From Promethearchaeota archaeon Loki_b32 (lineage in GTDB: Archaea > Asgardarchaeota > Lokiarchaeia > Sigyniarchaeales > SOKP01), in assembly GCA_005223125.1 (NCBI GenBank), contig NJBH01000004.1, positions 36,995 to 100,994 of the forward strand: DNA of 64,000 nt. The letters are read 5' to 3'. The notes beneath the pieces were generated by a model, which was not told the origin of the DNA, ran no database searches, and saw only the letters and a list, made by a program, of their open reading frames with translations. Below are positions 21,431 to 32,442 of this stretch, one piece after another (within the stretch, counting starts at the first letter, position 1; the number at the start of each line of letters is the position of its first letter). Made by a program: the position numbers and the translations under genes.

Positions 21431-21509
21431 CATAATAGCTTAATCAACTAACAAAGATACAGCAAGGAATTGCGATAAAACGCTCATATTAAATGAAACA
21501 TTAAAGATT

Positions 21510-21953
21510 TTAATGTTTGAGTGGCCCTAATTCTTTAATTTCGTTAGTAAATTCTGTTATTACCTCAGCAAACCTCTTCCCTTCAGAAGCACTCACCCAT
21601 TCTAAGCGTACTCGTTTAGGATCTACACCTAATTGTTTAATTAAAATTCTATGTAACCTTTCGAATCTTTCTTGTGTATATTCATTTCCAGTAATATAAT
21701 GACAATCACCTATATGACAGCCACTAACAAGGACTCCATCGGCACCATTCTTTAGAGCTTTTAAAACAAATGAAGGATCTACTCGCCCAGAACACATTAC
21801 CCTTATAATTCTGATATTAGGAGGATATTGAAACCGCGAAACTCCTGCTAGATCTGCTCCAGCATAACTGCACCAATTACAACAAAATACTAAAATGTTG
21901 GGTTCAAATCCCTCTTTTTTTGCTTTCTTTTTTGACTTTGACATGATTATCAC
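21510..21953 (-). CDS. mvhD: MvhD/HdrA-associated [2Fe-2S] delta subunit
   Basis: [41 protein letters not shown]. Confidence 0.93.
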   Translation of the reverse strand: MIIMSKSKKKAKKEGFEPNILVFCCNWCSYAGADLAGVSRFQYPPNIRIIRVMCSGRVDPSFVLKALKNGADGVLVSGCHIGDCHYITGNEYTQERFERLHRILIKQLGVDPKRVRLEWVSASEGKRFAEVITEFTNEIKELGPLKH

Positions 21954-21960
21954 CTAAGAG

Positions 21961-24900
21961 CTAATTCTTAACTTCCTCCTTTTCTAATAGGTAGGAATCA
22001 ATCATTGTAGAAATTTGATCAAAATCATAATGTTTTACCATTATAGCTCCAACGGGGCATGTTGCAGCACACGTTCCACAGCCTTTACATACAGCAGCGT
22101 TGATATTAGATTTTTTGACTTTAATACTTATATCCTCAAATTCTTTTATTATTTCTATGAGATCTATTGCTTTATAAGGACACACATCTTCACATTTACC
22201 ACATCCAATGCATTTTGCTTCTGAAACCTCCGCTACTAATCCAGATGTAGTAATTTTATCTGCGCTTAGAAATCTACTTGCTCTACCAGCAGCACCGTTA
22301 GCTTGTGAAATTGAATCTTGAATATTCTTTGGCCATTGAGCACATCCGCATAAGAAAATTCCATCTGTAGCAAAATCTAAAGGTCTTAATTTAACATGTG
22401 CTTCTAAGAAGAAACCATTTTTATCTAATGGAACTTTGAGCATCATTGCTAATTCTTTTAAGTTATCTGCTGGAATCATAGGCGTGGAAAGTATTACTAG
22501 ATCCGTCTCAAATTCAACATTATCTTTTAAATTAGTATCAAATACTTTTATCTGATATTTTTCAAGACTAACTTTTTTCTTTTTTACTTCTGGTAAAATT
22601 TCTAAATCATATCTTAGAAAAATTGCGTCTTTTCTGCGTTCACGATAATATTCTTCGAATTCTTTTTTAGCCATTTGTAAATCTCTGTAAATTACTACAA
22701 TTTCTAATTCAGGCTTCAATTCTTTTAATACTCTAACATTTTTTATTGAATTCGCGCAACATATATTGGAGCAGTAAGTTATTCCTTCATTTTGTCTAGC
22801 ATTTACACATAAAATTAATGTTATTCGATTAATCTGATCTAGCCAAGATTTATCCTTATTTTGCAATTTCTGTTCTAACTCCAATTGAGTAATTACATTC
22901 TTATTTTTATCATCATACTCAAAAAGACCTGATGGCTTAAATTCTTGGCCTCCAGTAGCAACTATTATTGTTCCAATTTTTACATCATGGATTTTGTTAT
23001 TTGAATCCTTTATCTCTACATCATAATTTCCAACATAACCTTTAGTATTTTTAATTTCACCATTTAGGAATACTTGAATATTGTTGTTTTTGTCTATTTT
23101 CTCTTTTAATTCACTTAATAATTCTAAGGCATTCTTATGAACTGGATACAAAACATTTAGAAATTTTAGGTTTCCACCTAACTCGCTTTCTTTTTCTACA
23201 ATAAAAGTTTTAAATCCTTGATTAGCAATATTTAGCGCTGCGGTCATACCAGAAACGCCCCCACCAATAATTAATGCTGTATGTGTAATGTCAACTTTAT
23301 CTTCCTTTTGTGGTTTTAATAATTTTGATTTAGCAACATGCATCCTAATTAAATCTATAGCTTTTTCTGTAGCTGCTTCTTTTTCTGCCATGTGAACCCA
23401 GGAACATTGATCTCGAATATTTACAAGCTCAAAAAGATATTTATTCAGACCTCCTTCTTGACATGTTTCTTGAAATAATGATTCATGTGTTCTAGGTGTA
23501 CAAGATGCTACGATAAATCTATTTAAATCATATTCAGCAATTAATTCCTTAATTCTGATTTGAGAGTCAGATGAACATGAATATAAATTTGCTTCACAAA
23601 CCACTACATTTGGGAGGTTTTTAACATATTCTACAACTCCAGGGACATCTACATAGTTTCCTATATTAATTCCACAATGACAAACCATTACACCTATTCT
23701 TGGTTCATCTGTAATTTTAATTTCTTTTTCCGGTACATCAAATACTTTCTCTTTCATTTGAGTATATTTGACGGAGTTTAATAAATCAGCAATTAGTGCT
23801 GCTACTCCACTAGCGTCTGCAACCGTCTCTGGGATATCCATTGGTCCTTGACAAAATCCACATAAGAAAACTCCATTTCTAGAAGACTTAAATTTATCAA
23901 AATACGATTTTTCTTGGAAAAAATTATACTTATCTAACTCAATTCCTAAAGAGTTTCCTAATTCCTTTACTCCTTTTGACGGAACTAAGGGTGATGCTAA
24001 AACAACCAAATTAGCACGAAAATCTTTAAATTCACCCGTCTTTAAATCTTCATAATGTATAAGTAAATCTTTAGTTTCGGGATCTTCTTTAATTGTACTT
24101 ATTTTTGATTGAAAATATTTTACTCCATATTCTTGTTGCGCTCTTTGTGTGAATTCATAGAAATTTTTACCATACGCACGAATATCATGCCGAAAAACAT
24201 AACATTCTGAATTATCCGAATGTTCTTGGGTTATTATTGCTTGTTTTGCCGTATAAGTGCAACAAACGCTGGAACAAAAAGGTACATTTTCATGAAAATC
24301 TCTTGAACCTGCACATTGAACAAAAGCGATAACCTCAGGTTCTTTAGCATCGCTTAATCTCATGACATGCCCATCAAATGGTCCAGATGCACATAATATC
24401 CTTTCATATTCAAGAGCACTTACAACATTTTCGTATCTATAACCCCATCTTGAAGATAAGTTTTCAGCAGGCATCTCAAAACCAGTTGCAACCACAACTG
24501 CTCCAACTTTAATGTCAAATTCTTCAGGTTTCTGTTCAAAATCTATTGCATCAGCAGTACAAACTTTTTTACATACTTGACATACTCCCTTCTTTAAATA
24601 TAAGCACAATTCTGGATCAATTAAGTAGATAGGAGGTACTGCTTGAGGAAAAGGAATATAAACTGATTTTCTTTTACCAATATTCATTTCAAAGGGATTT
24701 GGTACCAATATTTTAGGGCATTTATTAGCACAATCTCCACATCCTTTACATTTTGTTTCATCAACATATCGAGGTTTCTTTAGAATTTTAGCAGTAAAAT
24801 TACCAGGTTCACCATCAACTTGAAGAACTTCATGATAAGTCATTAATTCAATATTAGGATTCCGAAAGACTTCAACCATTTTAGGAGCTAAGATACATAA

Positions 24901-25062
24901 AGAACAATCTAAGGTTGGAAATGTTTTATCCAATTGAGCCATTCTTCCTCCAATTGAAGGTGTTTTTTCTACTAAATAAACTTTAAAGCCTAATTCGGTG
25001 AGATCAAGAGAAATTTGAATTCCTGCTATACCTCCTCCAATTACCAGAACTGAACCTTCCAT
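21961..25062 (-). CDS. hdrA: HdrA-like subunit, double length (FAD-Fd + HdrA core + second FAD-Fd)
   Basis: VIGGGIAGIQ, TLDCSLCILAPKMVE, CHCGINIG, SCTPRTHESLF, ferredoxin motifs CIGCGKCEDVCP and CKGCGTCAATCP. Confidence 0.95.
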   Translation of the reverse strand: MEGSVLVIGGGIAGIQISLDLTELGFKVYLVEKTPSIGGRMAQLDKTFPTLDCSLCILAPKMVEVFRNPNIELMTYHEVLQVDGEPGNFTAKILKKPRYVDETKCKGCGDCANKCPKILVPNPFEMNIGKRKSVYIPFPQAVPPIYLIDPELCLYLKKGVCQVCKKVCTADAIDFEQKPEEFDIKVGAVVVATGFEMPAENLSSRWGYRYENVVSALEYERILCASGPFDGHVMRLSDAKEPEVIAFVQCAGSRDFHENVPFCSSVCCTYTAKQAIITQEHSDNSECYVFRHDIRAYGKNFYEFTQRAQQEYGVKYFQSKISTIKEDPETKDLLIHYEDLKTGEFKDFRANLVVLASPLVPSKGVKELGNSLGIELDKYNFFQEKSYFDKFKSSRNGVFLCGFCQGPMDIPETVADASGVAALIADLLNSVKYTQMKEKVFDVPEKEIKITDEPRIGVMVCHCGINIGNYVDVPGVVEYVKNLPNVVVCEANLYSCSSDSQIRIKELIAEYDLNRFIVASCTPRTHESLFQETCQEGGLNKYLFELVNIRDQCSWVHMAEKEAATEKAIDLIRMHVAKSKLLKPQKEDKVDITHTALIIGGGVSGMTAALNIANQGFKTFIVEKESELGGNLKFLNVLYPVHKNALELLSELKEKIDKNNNIQVFLNGEIKNTKGYVGNYDVEIKDSNNKIHDVKIGTIIVATGGQEFKPSGLFEYDDKNKNVITQLELEQKLQNKDKSWLDQINRITLILCVNARQNEGITYCSNICCANSIKNVRVLKELKPELEIVVIYRDLQMAKKEFEEYYRERRKDAIFLRYDLEILPEVKKKKVSLEKYQIKVFDTNLKDNVEFETDLVILSTPMIPADNLKELAMMLKVPLDKNGFFLEAHVKLRPLDFATDGIFLCGCAQWPKNIQDSISQANGAAGRASRFLSADKITTSGLVAEVSEAKCIGCGKCEDVCPYKAIDLIEIIKEFEDISIKVKKSNINAAVCKGCGTCAATCPVGAIMVKHYDFDQISTMIDSYLLEKEEVKN

Positions 25063-26342
25063 TATTTTTCGCTCTCCGCTTTTTGATTAGAATCAACAAT
25101 AGATATTAAATTCACTAAAAATTCAGAAAAATCTACAATTTCTATTGAAGAGATATCCTCATAATCATTTTGTAAACACGTTAAATGTATTTTACATTTT
25201 GGGCATGAAGTGACCATTATCTCCCCTGCATCTTTTGCTTCTAAAAGCCTTTTATATCGCAATGCTTTTGAACGGTCATTACAATTCATCCAAGAACTCA
25301 CTCCACAACACAAAGCATCAGTTTTATTATGTGTCATTTCATTGAACTCATATCCTAATTTTTTTAAATGGGAAAAGATTTCGCGTACATTTTCTATTAT
25401 ATTACTATCTTTAGGTAAAAATCGACTTAGACGACATGGATCATGATAAGTGAATGGAATAGGTTGTTCTTTTTGAGAGGGGTTCTTAAACTCAATCTTA
25501 TTTGCTTTCCAATTTTCATAAATATAGTCAATTAAATGTTTAACAACAAATTTTTTATTAAAATCTTCAAAAATGTTTTGATAATCTACTTTAAATGTCC
25601 TATAACATTCAGCACAGGCAGTAATGATTGTTTTAACTCCAGTTTCTTCAATTCTTTTAATATTTCTCTTTGCCAAATTGATAAATTCTTTGAGTTTTCC
25701 TTGACCCCAATATAGGTCATGTCCACAACAGATTTCATCTTGAAGAACTACTATTGGTTCTTTTTCAATCTGATACAGTATTTTTAATGTGCTTTCTGCT
25801 ATAGAATCTGAATTTTCAAACTCAAAATTAAAATAGGGTAAGCACCCAACATAATACATAATATTTCCTTGTTTTGAAATTTCACATCCCTTAGGAACCC
25901 ATTCAAGAGATCTTTCTGGATTTATATGAGATTCACTCATTATTTCTGAAATAGTGGTATATACACCCTTATGAGCAACATAATCATCTGGGTTTTGACC
26001 ATAGGATTCTCGCATTTTATATTTAGCCATTCTTACAATATCTGCGAAATTTATTCCCTCTGGGCAATTTTGAAGACATGTATTACATGTTAAACAATCC
26101 CATAATACCCCACTCTCAATAATTTTATCTTCAAAACCCTCTAATATCATTTGGATTATCCTACTAGGTTCAAAAGTTTGAACCTTACTAAGTTGACAGA
26201 CACCACTACAACGAACACATTGATAACATCGATATAATAATTTCTTTATATCTGGTTCATAAATTTTTTCAAGATAAGAATCGATATCATCCTTGAGTTC
26301 TTTTGAATCATCTGTTTTTGCAGTTTCAGTAATATTTTTCAC
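25062..26342 (-). CDS. HdrC-HdrB fusion (HdrD-like), CCG-domain protein
   Basis: CYQCVRCSGVC, CLTCNTCLQNCP, YVGCLPYF...EICCGHD, CCGVSSWMNC. Confidence 0.93.
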   Translation of the reverse strand: MKNITETAKTDDSKELKDDIDSYLEKIYEPDIKKLLYRCYQCVRCSGVCQLSKVQTFEPSRIIQMILEGFEDKIIESGVLWDCLTCNTCLQNCPEGINFADIVRMAKYKMRESYGQNPDDYVAHKGVYTTISEIMSESHINPERSLEWVPKGCEISKQGNIMYYVGCLPYFNFEFENSDSIAESTLKILYQIEKEPIVVLQDEICCGHDLYWGQGKLKEFINLAKRNIKRIEETGVKTIITACAECYRTFKVDYQNIFEDFNKKFVVKHLIDYIYENWKANKIEFKNPSQKEQPIPFTYHDPCRLSRFLPKDSNIIENVREIFSHLKKLGYEFNEMTHNKTDALCCGVSSWMNCNDRSKALRYKRLLEAKDAGEIMVTSCPKCKIHLTCLQNDYEDISSIEIVDFSEFLVNLISIVDSNQKAESEK

Positions 26343-26493
26343 TTTATTTGATTAATGCAAATTTTAATAATTTGAGCCAATAATGATTTAAAAAAAAAAG
26401 GAAATAATTTATCTTTTCTGATTAGGTTTCATAATTCAATTGTCAAATGAGAAATTATAGATATGATAACGTTAGATTCTTTTTAATTTAAGT

Positions 26494-29400
26494 TTACGTT
26501 GCTAATGTCCTAATCATAGCATTAATTTGTTCAAAATCGTAATGTTTAATAGAAATTGCCCCAACTGGACAATTCACCGCACAAGTTCCACATCCTTTAC
26601 ATAAACCTGAATTTACAGAAGATTTTTTTATTGGTAGACTTACCTCTTCAAAATCTTTTAGGACGTTTGTAATTTCTATTGCGTTATAGGAACATGCTTC
26701 CTCACATGTTCCACATCCGATACACAAATCTGCATCTACTTCCGCTATTAATCCAGATGTAGTAATTTCCTCTGCGCTTAAAAACCTACATGCTCTTCCT
26801 GCTGCACCATTTCCTTGTGATATTGAATCTTGTATATTTTTTGGCCATTGAGCACATCCACACAAGAAGATCCCATCAGTAGCAAAATCTAATGGTCTTA
26901 ATTTAACATGAGCTTCTAGAAAAAAACCGTTTTTATCTAGAGGAACCTTGAGCATTTTTGCTAGCTCATCTAAATTGTCAGCTGGAATCATAGGTGTCGA
27001 TAATACTATTAAATCTGTATCAAATTTGATATTATCTTGTAAATTGGTATCAAAAACATTAATTTCAAACTTACTTGTTCCACTATTTTTCTCTTTAATT
27101 ACAGGTGGATCGTCTAAATCATATCTCAAAAAAATAGCATCTTTTCTTCGCTCACGATAATATCTTTCAAATTCTTTCTTTGCCATTTGAAGATCTCTAT
27201 AAAGAACTATTAATTTGAGGTCTTGCTTTAATTCTTTTAGGATGTTAATATTTTTTATAGCACTTTCACAACATATATTTGAGCAATAAGTTATCCCTTT
27301 TTCTTGTCTAGCATTAACACATAATAGTGTAGTAATATGATTAAGTTTGGTAAGCCATGAGTTATCTTCATCTTTTAATTTCTGTTCTAGTTGTAATTGC
27401 GTAATTACATTGTGGTTTGTATATTTATATTCAAAAAATTCATTAGGTTTTAATTCTTGTCCTCCAGTGGCAACAATAATAGTGCCAATTTTTAACTCAT
27501 GAATTTTTTTATCTGAATCGATAAGTGAAACATTATAATTACCAAGAAATCCATTAATATCTTTTAAATCAGAATTTGAAAAGATTTGAATGTTCTTATT
27601 CTGTTCAACCTTTTCTATGGTTTCGTTTAGTAAGATTGAAGCATCCTCTTGAGTAGGATATAGCATATTTAAGTATCTTAAATTTCCACCTAAATATTTC
27701 TCTTTTTCTATAAGATAAACAATAAATCCTTGATTAGCTATATTTAAAGCAGCAGTCATTCCGGATATTCCTCCGCCAATTACCATTGCAGTTTGAGTAA
27801 TTTTCAATTTCTTTTCTTCTTGTGATTTTAATAATCTTGATTTAGCAACACCCATTCTTATTAAATCAATTGCTTTTTCCGTAGCAAGCTCCTTTTCTGT
27901 CATATGTACCCATGAACATTGATCACGGATATTCACCATTTCAAATAAGTATTTATTTAATCCCGCTTCTTGACATGTCTCCTGGAATAAAGATTCGTGT
28001 GTTCTTGGCGTACAAGAAGCTACAATAAATCTATTTAAATTATATTCACCTATTACTTCTCTAATTCGTTCTTGAGAATCTGAACTACAAGAATACAAGT
28101 TATCTTCACAAAAAACTACATTAGGCAACGTTTTTATGTGTTCTATAACCTGAGGAATATCAATATATTTTCCAATATTAATACCACAATGACAGATAAG
28201 GACCCCAATTCTAGGTATATCTGTTTCTTTAACTATTTTTTCTGGTATCCTAATAACTTTTTCTTTTGTTTCAGTAAATTTAAAGGAATTAAGTAAAGTC
28301 GCTACTTGTGAAGCCACCCCACTAGCGTCAGCTACCGTTTCTGGTATATCCATTGGACCTTGACAAAAACCAACTAAAAAAATACCTTCTTTAGAGGATA
28401 AAGATTTATTATAATATGATTTCTCTTTAAAAAAATTATAATCATCCAACTCGATATCTAAAACTTTAGATAATTCTTTAGTTCCAGCTGAAGGGACAAG
28501 AGGTGTAGCTAATACTACAAGATTTGCATTAAAGTCCTTAAATTCACCCGTTTTTAGATCTTCATAATGAATTACTAAATCATTTGTTTCTGGATCTTCT
28601 TTTATTCTGCTAATTTTAGTTTGGAAATATTTTACTCCATATTCTTCCTGAGCTCTCTGGGTAAATTCATAAAAATTTTTACCGTAAGCTCTAACATCAT
28701 GCCTAAATACAAAACATTTTGAGTTTTCAGAATGTTCCCGAGTTATGATCGCTTCTTTGGCACTATACATACAACATACTGATGAACAATAGGGAATTCC
28801 CTCACGTAAATCCCTTGAGCCCGCACACTGAATAAATGCTATTTTTTCTGGCTCTTTCTCATCACTAGGTCGTAAAATTTGACCCTCAAATGGTCCAGAG
28901 GCCGATAATATTCGTTCATATTCTAAAGCACTTACCACATTTTTATAATTATAACCCCATCTTGAGGTTAACTCTTCTCCTAACACATCATATCCAGTAG
29001 CAACAACGAGAGCACCAACGTTTAAATTGATTTCTTGAGGTTTTTGTTCATAATCTATTGCTTCTGCCGTACAAACTTTCTCACAAACCCCGCATACTCC
29101 TTTAGTGAGTTTTAAGCATAACTCAGGGTCAATTAAATATACAGGAGGTACTGCTTGAAGAAATGGAATGTAAACAGATTTCCTTTTACCTAGATTCATA
29201 TCAAAGATATTAGGGAATTCAATCTTCGGACATTTAACTGCACAGTCACCACATCCTTTACATTTAGTCTCGTCAATATAACGAGGTTTCTTAAGGACTG
29301 TAACCACAAAATTTCCTGGCTTTCCAGAAACTTTTTGAACTTCATGATAAGTCATTAATTCAATGTTAGGATTTCTAAATACTTCTACCATTTTAGGGGC

Positions 29401-29574
29401 AAGAATACATAAACTGCAATCGTTTGTAGGAAAGGTTTTATCAAGTTGAGCCATTCTTCCTCCAATTGAAGGTGTCTTTTCTACTAAATAAACTTTAAAT
29501 CCCAATTCAGTTAAATCTAAAGAAGTTTGTATCCCTGCTATCCCACCACCAATAACTAACACTGATCCTTCCAT
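26494..29574 (-). CDS. hdrA: HdrA-like subunit, double length, close paralog of 21961..25062
   Basis: Same architecture and near-identical N-terminus (MEGSVLVIGGGIAGIQTSLDLTELGFKVYLVEKTPSIGGRMAQLDKTFPTNDCSLCILAPKMVEVFRNPNIELMTYHEV). Confidence 0.95.
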   Translation of the reverse strand: MEGSVLVIGGGIAGIQTSLDLTELGFKVYLVEKTPSIGGRMAQLDKTFPTNDCSLCILAPKMVEVFRNPNIELMTYHEVQKVSGKPGNFVVTVLKKPRYIDETKCKGCGDCAVKCPKIEFPNIFDMNLGKRKSVYIPFLQAVPPVYLIDPELCLKLTKGVCGVCEKVCTAEAIDYEQKPQEINLNVGALVVATGYDVLGEELTSRWGYNYKNVVSALEYERILSASGPFEGQILRPSDEKEPEKIAFIQCAGSRDLREGIPYCSSVCCMYSAKEAIITREHSENSKCFVFRHDVRAYGKNFYEFTQRAQEEYGVKYFQTKISRIKEDPETNDLVIHYEDLKTGEFKDFNANLVVLATPLVPSAGTKELSKVLDIELDDYNFFKEKSYYNKSLSSKEGIFLVGFCQGPMDIPETVADASGVASQVATLLNSFKFTETKEKVIRIPEKIVKETDIPRIGVLICHCGINIGKYIDIPQVIEHIKTLPNVVFCEDNLYSCSSDSQERIREVIGEYNLNRFIVASCTPRTHESLFQETCQEAGLNKYLFEMVNIRDQCSWVHMTEKELATEKAIDLIRMGVAKSRLLKSQEEKKLKITQTAMVIGGGISGMTAALNIANQGFIVYLIEKEKYLGGNLRYLNMLYPTQEDASILLNETIEKVEQNKNIQIFSNSDLKDINGFLGNYNVSLIDSDKKIHELKIGTIIVATGGQELKPNEFFEYKYTNHNVITQLQLEQKLKDEDNSWLTKLNHITTLLCVNARQEKGITYCSNICCESAIKNINILKELKQDLKLIVLYRDLQMAKKEFERYYRERRKDAIFLRYDLDDPPVIKEKNSGTSKFEINVFDTNLQDNIKFDTDLIVLSTPMIPADNLDELAKMLKVPLDKNGFFLEAHVKLRPLDFATDGIFLCGCAQWPKNIQDSISQGNGAAGRACRFLSAEEITTSGLIAEVDADLCIGCGTCEEACSYNAIEITNVLKDFEEVSLPIKKSSVNSGLCKGCGTCAVNCPVGAISIKHYDFEQINAMIRTLAT

Positions 29575-30060
29575 TATTTACCACTTTCTAATTTTTTTGA
29601 TAAAGATTTGTTTTCCACATCTTTTTATCCGTTGATTAAAAAATAAAGAAATGTAATTATATAAATATTTTTATGAAAAATGATCAAGGTCCGACACTTT
29701 TTATTTTTAAATGGTCGGATTTCATGCATCTTTCACGTTTATTCTTTCATAAACAATCATAATTCTTTTGAGATTTAATTTTATACGACATTATGGGTAT
29801 ATTTAGTTAAATTTAACTTTCTCAGCGATCAATATTCTACATTATGCATGTTTACGAAAAAAATTAAACCCGAAATATCATAAAGTTACAAAATAATAAA
29901 AAAAATCATTAATTCTGATAATTGTGTATGTCTTCCAAGAACTCTCATTTTAAAAGATTCATATAAAAGAAGATAAAATAATATAATATGATGAGCACAC
30001 AGGAAAGGAAGATAGTAGAATAAAAGGGAAAATAAAAAAGTAGCTTAATTAGATTCAGTC

Positions 30061-30345
30061 ATATAAAAAGATCCTTATACTTTTCTTTGATTTTTTTTAG
30101 AAGATCTTTTTTTTCCTTCTCATCCATTTCAGAAAGTTTTTCTCTTATTTTATGAATTTCCTCTAAAGATTTTTCTTCTTTTAATAAACCATTTCCTCTG
30201 GAGTACAAATAATCACATCTTTTTCTTTTAATCTTTCATTTATGTTTCTAACTTGAAATTTAGTTTTGAATTTAACTATGTGGGTTAAATTCCAACTAAC
30301 TATTGCATCTATTTTATATTTTGTTGCTATAGCAATATGGAGGGC
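30061..30345 (-). pseudogene. Truncated duplicate of the PIN toxin / small partner segment at 46465-46742
   Basis: Near-identical sequence ending at ...atagcaatatggagggca, replaced there by ccacgggggaggga. Confidence 0.85.
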
Positions 30346-30361
30346 ACCACGGGGGAGGGAG
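30342..30361. repeat. GC-rich 20-bp direct repeat, copy 1 (GGGCACCACGGGGGAGGGAG)
   Basis: Exact match to 31935-31954. Confidence 0.9.
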
Positions 30362-30562
30362 GGAACATTTTTTCTAAAAAAATCATTCTGTTCTCGTATT
30401 ATTCTTTGATCTTCCCCCTAATATTCCTTTTATTTGAATGATCTGGAATAAGGAGTGTGTTTAAAAATCCTATCAACTTTTTTTGAATAAATATTAAAGC
30501 AATAATTTTGATCAAAAATTATTTATAAATATATTTAGATATTTTTATTGAGGTAAATAATA

Positions 30563-30748
30563 ATGGCAACGGAAAAAGAAAATGTCATGCAAATGATAAA
30601 AGAACTCCCTGATGATATTACATTAGAGGATATCATGTATCATTTATATGCTAGGGAAAAGATCATCCGTGGTCTAAAGGATGCTAACGAAGGAAGAAAA
30701 GTATCGAACGAAAAAGCAAAAGAAGTTATTGAAAAATGGTTCGAATAG
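30563..30748 (+). CDS. Antitoxin of RelE/ParE-type TA module
   Basis: 61 aa, overlaps the downstream toxin start; helical antitoxin-like sequence. Confidence 0.75.
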   Translation: MATEKENVMQMIKELPDDITLEDIMYHLYAREKIIRGLKDANEGRKVSNEKAKEVIEKWFE

Positions 30749-31020
30749 AATGGACTGAACGCTCTTTAGAAGACTTAAATGAGATACATGATTATATAGC
30801 GCGGGATTCTAAAAGTTATGCAAACCTTTTTGTTAATAAGTTATATGATGCCGTTCAGAAACTAAAGGAGTTTCCGAATATAGGTAGAATTGTGCCGGAA
30901 GTCAATATTGCATCCGTAAGAGAAATCATTTTTCAAAATTATAGAATTATTTATAGAAATATGAATGATTATGTTGAAATCATTACAATATTTCATGGAA
31001 GTCGTTTGTTGAGATTATAA
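30736..31020 (+). CDS. RelE/ParE family toxin
   Basis: WTERSLEDLNEIHDYIARDS...FPNIGRIVPE...REIIFQNYRIIYR. Confidence 0.92.
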   Translation: MVRIEWTERSLEDLNEIHDYIARDSKSYANLFVNKLYDAVQKLKEFPNIGRIVPEVNIASVREIIFQNYRIIYRNMNDYVEIITIFHGSRLLRL

Positions 31021-31046
31021 GAATATAAATATTACAAAATTAATAA

Positions 31047-31066
31047 CGGGAGGATATTTTCTCCCG
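31047..31066 (+). terminator. Hairpin downstream of RelE-type toxin
   Basis: CGGGAG-gatatttt-CTCCCG perfect 6-bp stem 26 nt after the stop. Confidence 0.45.
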
Positions 31067-31156
31067 ATCCTGATCCCTGGAAGTAGGAAGAATACGATAA
31101 AATTAATCAGGCAGTAAGAGTTTTCCAAAAAAAAAATGCCAAGTTAAGTCTCAAAA

Positions 31157-31558
31157 CTACCAAGATCTTAGTTGTAAATTGAACATTTCTTTAAGTTTTT
31201 TATCATTAGAGTAAATAATGTTCGTATCGTGCTTTTTACACGTCATGGCGATGATTTCATCATGCGATTCGTGACTTTTAGCATTATTTAACATCAATTT
31301 AATGATTGTCATATTAAAATCATCGATAATGATATTTTCTGAGCTTTCCCATCGATTGAGAGCCTCCTTAAATGCGCTTGTTTTCCCAGCTTTTCTCATT
31401 TTCCAAAGCAATTCTGCGATTGCAATTGTAGGTAGGATTACTGTTATTTCTCCATTTATTACTTTTTTTTTCAATTGTTGGAGTATTGGGGGAATTTTTT
31501 GATAGTCATAATGAAAATAGAATAGAACCTGAGCACCAATTACTGCCTTTTCTATCAT
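31157..31558 (-). CDS. PIN-domain toxin (VapC-like)
   Basis: KMRKAGKTSAF..., SHDEIIAMTCKKHDTNIIYSNDKKLKEM. Confidence 0.85.
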   Translation of the reverse strand: MIEKAVIGAQVLFYFHYDYQKIPPILQQLKKKVINGEITVILPTIAIAELLWKMRKAGKTSAFKEALNRWESSENIIIDDFNMTIIKLMLNNAKSHESHDEIIAMTCKKHDTNIIYSNDKKLKEMFNLQLRSW

Positions 31559-31586
31559 TTTATATCAAGAACCATCTATTTTTTGA

Positions 31587-31862
31587 TTATTCCTCAATAG
31601 GAAATAACGATTTTTTTGCTTGATCTAACTCTTCCTCTGTAAATGGAGGTACATCTTCAAATAAATTATCTTCAATCTCAAGAGGATGTATTTTTTTTTT
31701 GATTAGAATAGTCTTATCGTCCTTCAATTCCATCTCAACCTCATTTTTATCTTCAATAGCTAACTTGTCTCTCCATTCTTTTGGTATTACAATCCTTCCA
31801 TTTGATGAGACTTTTTGAGTAATTTTTTCGGTCATTTGTATTTTCATTTTTCTAATTGTCAT
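31587..31862 (-). CDS. AbrB/MazE-type antitoxin (VapB-like)
   Basis: TQKVSSNGRIVIPKEWRDKLAI. Confidence 0.9.
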   Translation of the reverse strand: MTIRKMKIQMTEKITQKVSSNGRIVIPKEWRDKLAIEDKNEVEMELKDDKTILIKKKIHPLEIEDNLFEDVPPFTEEELDQAKKSLFPIEE

Positions 31863-31934
31863 TATAATATAGTAAATGACAGTTATTATATTTTTTCAAA
31901 ACTAGCAATAGCTAAGAACTTATTCTTTAGGAGG

Positions 31935-31954
31935 GGGCACCACGGGGGAGGGAG
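31935..31954. repeat. GC-rich 20-bp direct repeat, copy 2 (GGGCACCACGGGGGAGGGAG)
   Basis: Exact match to 30342-30361. Confidence 0.9.
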
Positions 31955-31990
31955 ATAATAGCGAAAGTAATAAATAAAAAATTTGTTATT

Positions 31991-32422
31991 TTAAATTGCT
32001 TGTAATGGACCTAGTTTTTTAATTTTATTAGTAAATTCAGTGATAACTTCAGCGAATCGTTTTCCTTCAGAGGCACTTACCCATTCAAGCCTAAATCTTT
32101 TATCAAGATTAAATATTTTTAAAACTTCTCGAAAACGTTCAAATCTATCTCTCGCAAACTCATTTCCTTTCAAGTAATGACAATCACCAATATGACATCC
32201 GGTTACAATAACTCCATCGATACCATCTTTAAATGCCTCTAAAATGAAAGCGGGGTCTACTCTACCAGAACACATTACACGTACTATTCTAATTGTGGGG
32301 GGGTATTGAAATCGTGAGACTCCAGCTAAATCTGCTCCAGCATAACTACACCAATTACAACAAAAACATAAGATATTTGGGTGAAATTCCTTATTTTTTA
32401 CTTTCTTTTCTTTACTTATCAT
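31991..32422 (-). CDS. mvhD: MvhD/HdrA-associated [2Fe-2S] delta subunit
   Basis: [36 protein letters not shown]. Confidence 0.93.
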   Translation of the reverse strand: MISKEKKVKNKEFHPNILCFCCNWCSYAGADLAGVSRFQYPPTIRIVRVMCSGRVDPAFILEAFKDGIDGVIVTGCHIGDCHYLKGNEFARDRFERFREVLKIFNLDKRFRLEWVSASEGKRFAEVITEFTNKIKKLGPLQAI

Positions 32423-32442
32423 TTTCTTTTATTAATTATAAT

